Assembly (NCBI GenBank): GCA_030671905.1
Contig: DAOVHK010000080.1
Location: 1 to 6,668, forward strand
Length of the DNA: 6,668 nucleotides
Direction: 5' to 3'
From: Clostridia bacterium
Lineage (GTDB): Bacteria > UBA6262 > WVXT01
Made by a program: the position numbers and the translations under genes. The notes under the pieces were generated by a model that ran no database searches, was not told the origin of the DNA, and saw only the letters and a list, made by a program, of their open reading frames with translations. Below, piece by piece: positions 6,303-6,668 of the stretch (position 1 is the stretch's first letter; every line of letters begins with the position of its first letter).

Positions 6303-6668
6303 ATGGTAATTGCTACGGTTATAATGGGTGTTCTGGCGATTATTCTTGTTTCTGTCGGTTATTACAAAGGAGGGGGAGAACATGTTCTGGGATTGAAATC
6401 AGCAATGAACATGACCATCCAGATTCTTCCTTTAGTAATTCTTGCGTTTATAGTGGCTGGTATGATTCAGACTCTTGTTTCTCATGAATTTCTATCAAAA
6501 TGGATAGGTAAAGGATCTGGTATACGGGGTATACTCATTGGCACAGTAGCGGGTAGTTTGACACCAGGTGGTCCCTATGTCAGTTTACCGATTGCCGCAG
6601 GGCTTTTGCGTTCCGGTGCCAGTGTAGGAACCACGGTAGCATTCTTGACCGGATGGTCGCTGTGGGCA
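6303..6668 (+). CDS. DUF318/COG0701-type permease, N-terminal part (truncated by window)
   Basis: The first 122 codons of a membrane protein are present and the frame stays open to the last base. Residues 2-21 and about 37-59 are hydrophobic membrane segments. A third hydrophobic region from about 74 contains a glycine- and proline-rich signature, TPGGPYVSLPIAAGLL (87-102), followed by RSGAS and a segment ending GWSLWA. This pattern matches the permease family that includes YraQ and ArsP-like proteins (PF03773). The CSCG-type cysteine motif found in many members is replaced by PGGPY, so a thiol- or arsenic-linked role should not be assumed. The substrate is unknown. The protein would lie in the cytoplasmic membrane. 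It has its own strong Shine-Dalgarno site, and no link to the nucleotide genes upstream is evident. Confidence 0.8.
   Translation, partial: MVIATVIMGVLAIILVSVGYYKGGGEHVLGLKSAMNMTIQILPLVILAFIVAGMIQTLVSHEFLSKWIGKGSGIRGILIGTVAGSLTPGGPYVSLPIAAGLLRSGASVGTTVAFLTGWSLWA

Noticed and set aside
6209..6487. 92-codon plus-strand open frame beginning ahead of the permease
   Set aside because: It overlaps the permease in another frame, has no Shine-Dalgarno site, and its product is rich in Cys, Ser and Gly with no recognisable pattern. It is a shadow of the real gene.

Overview
The window holds a compact plus-strand cluster, carA - carB - purF homologue, followed after a 253-base gap by the start of a membrane permease that runs off the right edge. 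The DNA is AT-leaning, with many AGA/AGG arginine and ATA isoleucine codons and strong Shine-Dalgarno sites. That fits a bacterium, perhaps an uncultured anaerobic lineage, but nothing here fixes the taxon.

Layout: 1-180 is a non-coding leader with two GTAG-preceded palindromes and a TATAAT box. 181-1308 encodes the carbamoyl-phosphate synthase small subunit. 1287-4550 encodes the large subunit and overlaps carA by 22 bases. 4574-6049 encodes a homologue of amidophosphoribosyltransferase. 6050-6302 is non-coding. From 6303 there is a DUF318/COG0701-type permease.

The striking point is that both glutamine-amidotransferase modules look catalytically dead, although they belong to unrelated folds. 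In CarA, a class I (triad) enzyme, the Cys nucleophile is Ser255, the His is Tyr341 and the Glu is Val343 or deleted. The glutamine-pocket residues have drifted too. In the PurF homologue, a class II (Ntn) enzyme, the N-terminal Cys is Ser2, and the Arg and Asp that hold glutamine are Ser74 and Val125. The partner functions are intact: CarB keeps both ATP-grasp sites and most allosteric ligands, and the PurF homologue keeps the PRPP loop and all four Fe-S cysteines. No frame is broken, so these look like maintained proteins and not decaying genes.

The simplest reading is an operon adapted to free ammonia as nitrogen donor, analogous to vertebrate CPS I, where the same Cys-to-Ser change occurs. 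Alternatively, the PurF homologue has a different PRPP-linked role beside carbamoyl-phosphate synthesis. Carbamoyl phosphate and PRPP are both consumed in pyrimidine synthesis, which would make the pairing sensible. Function is inferred and untested.
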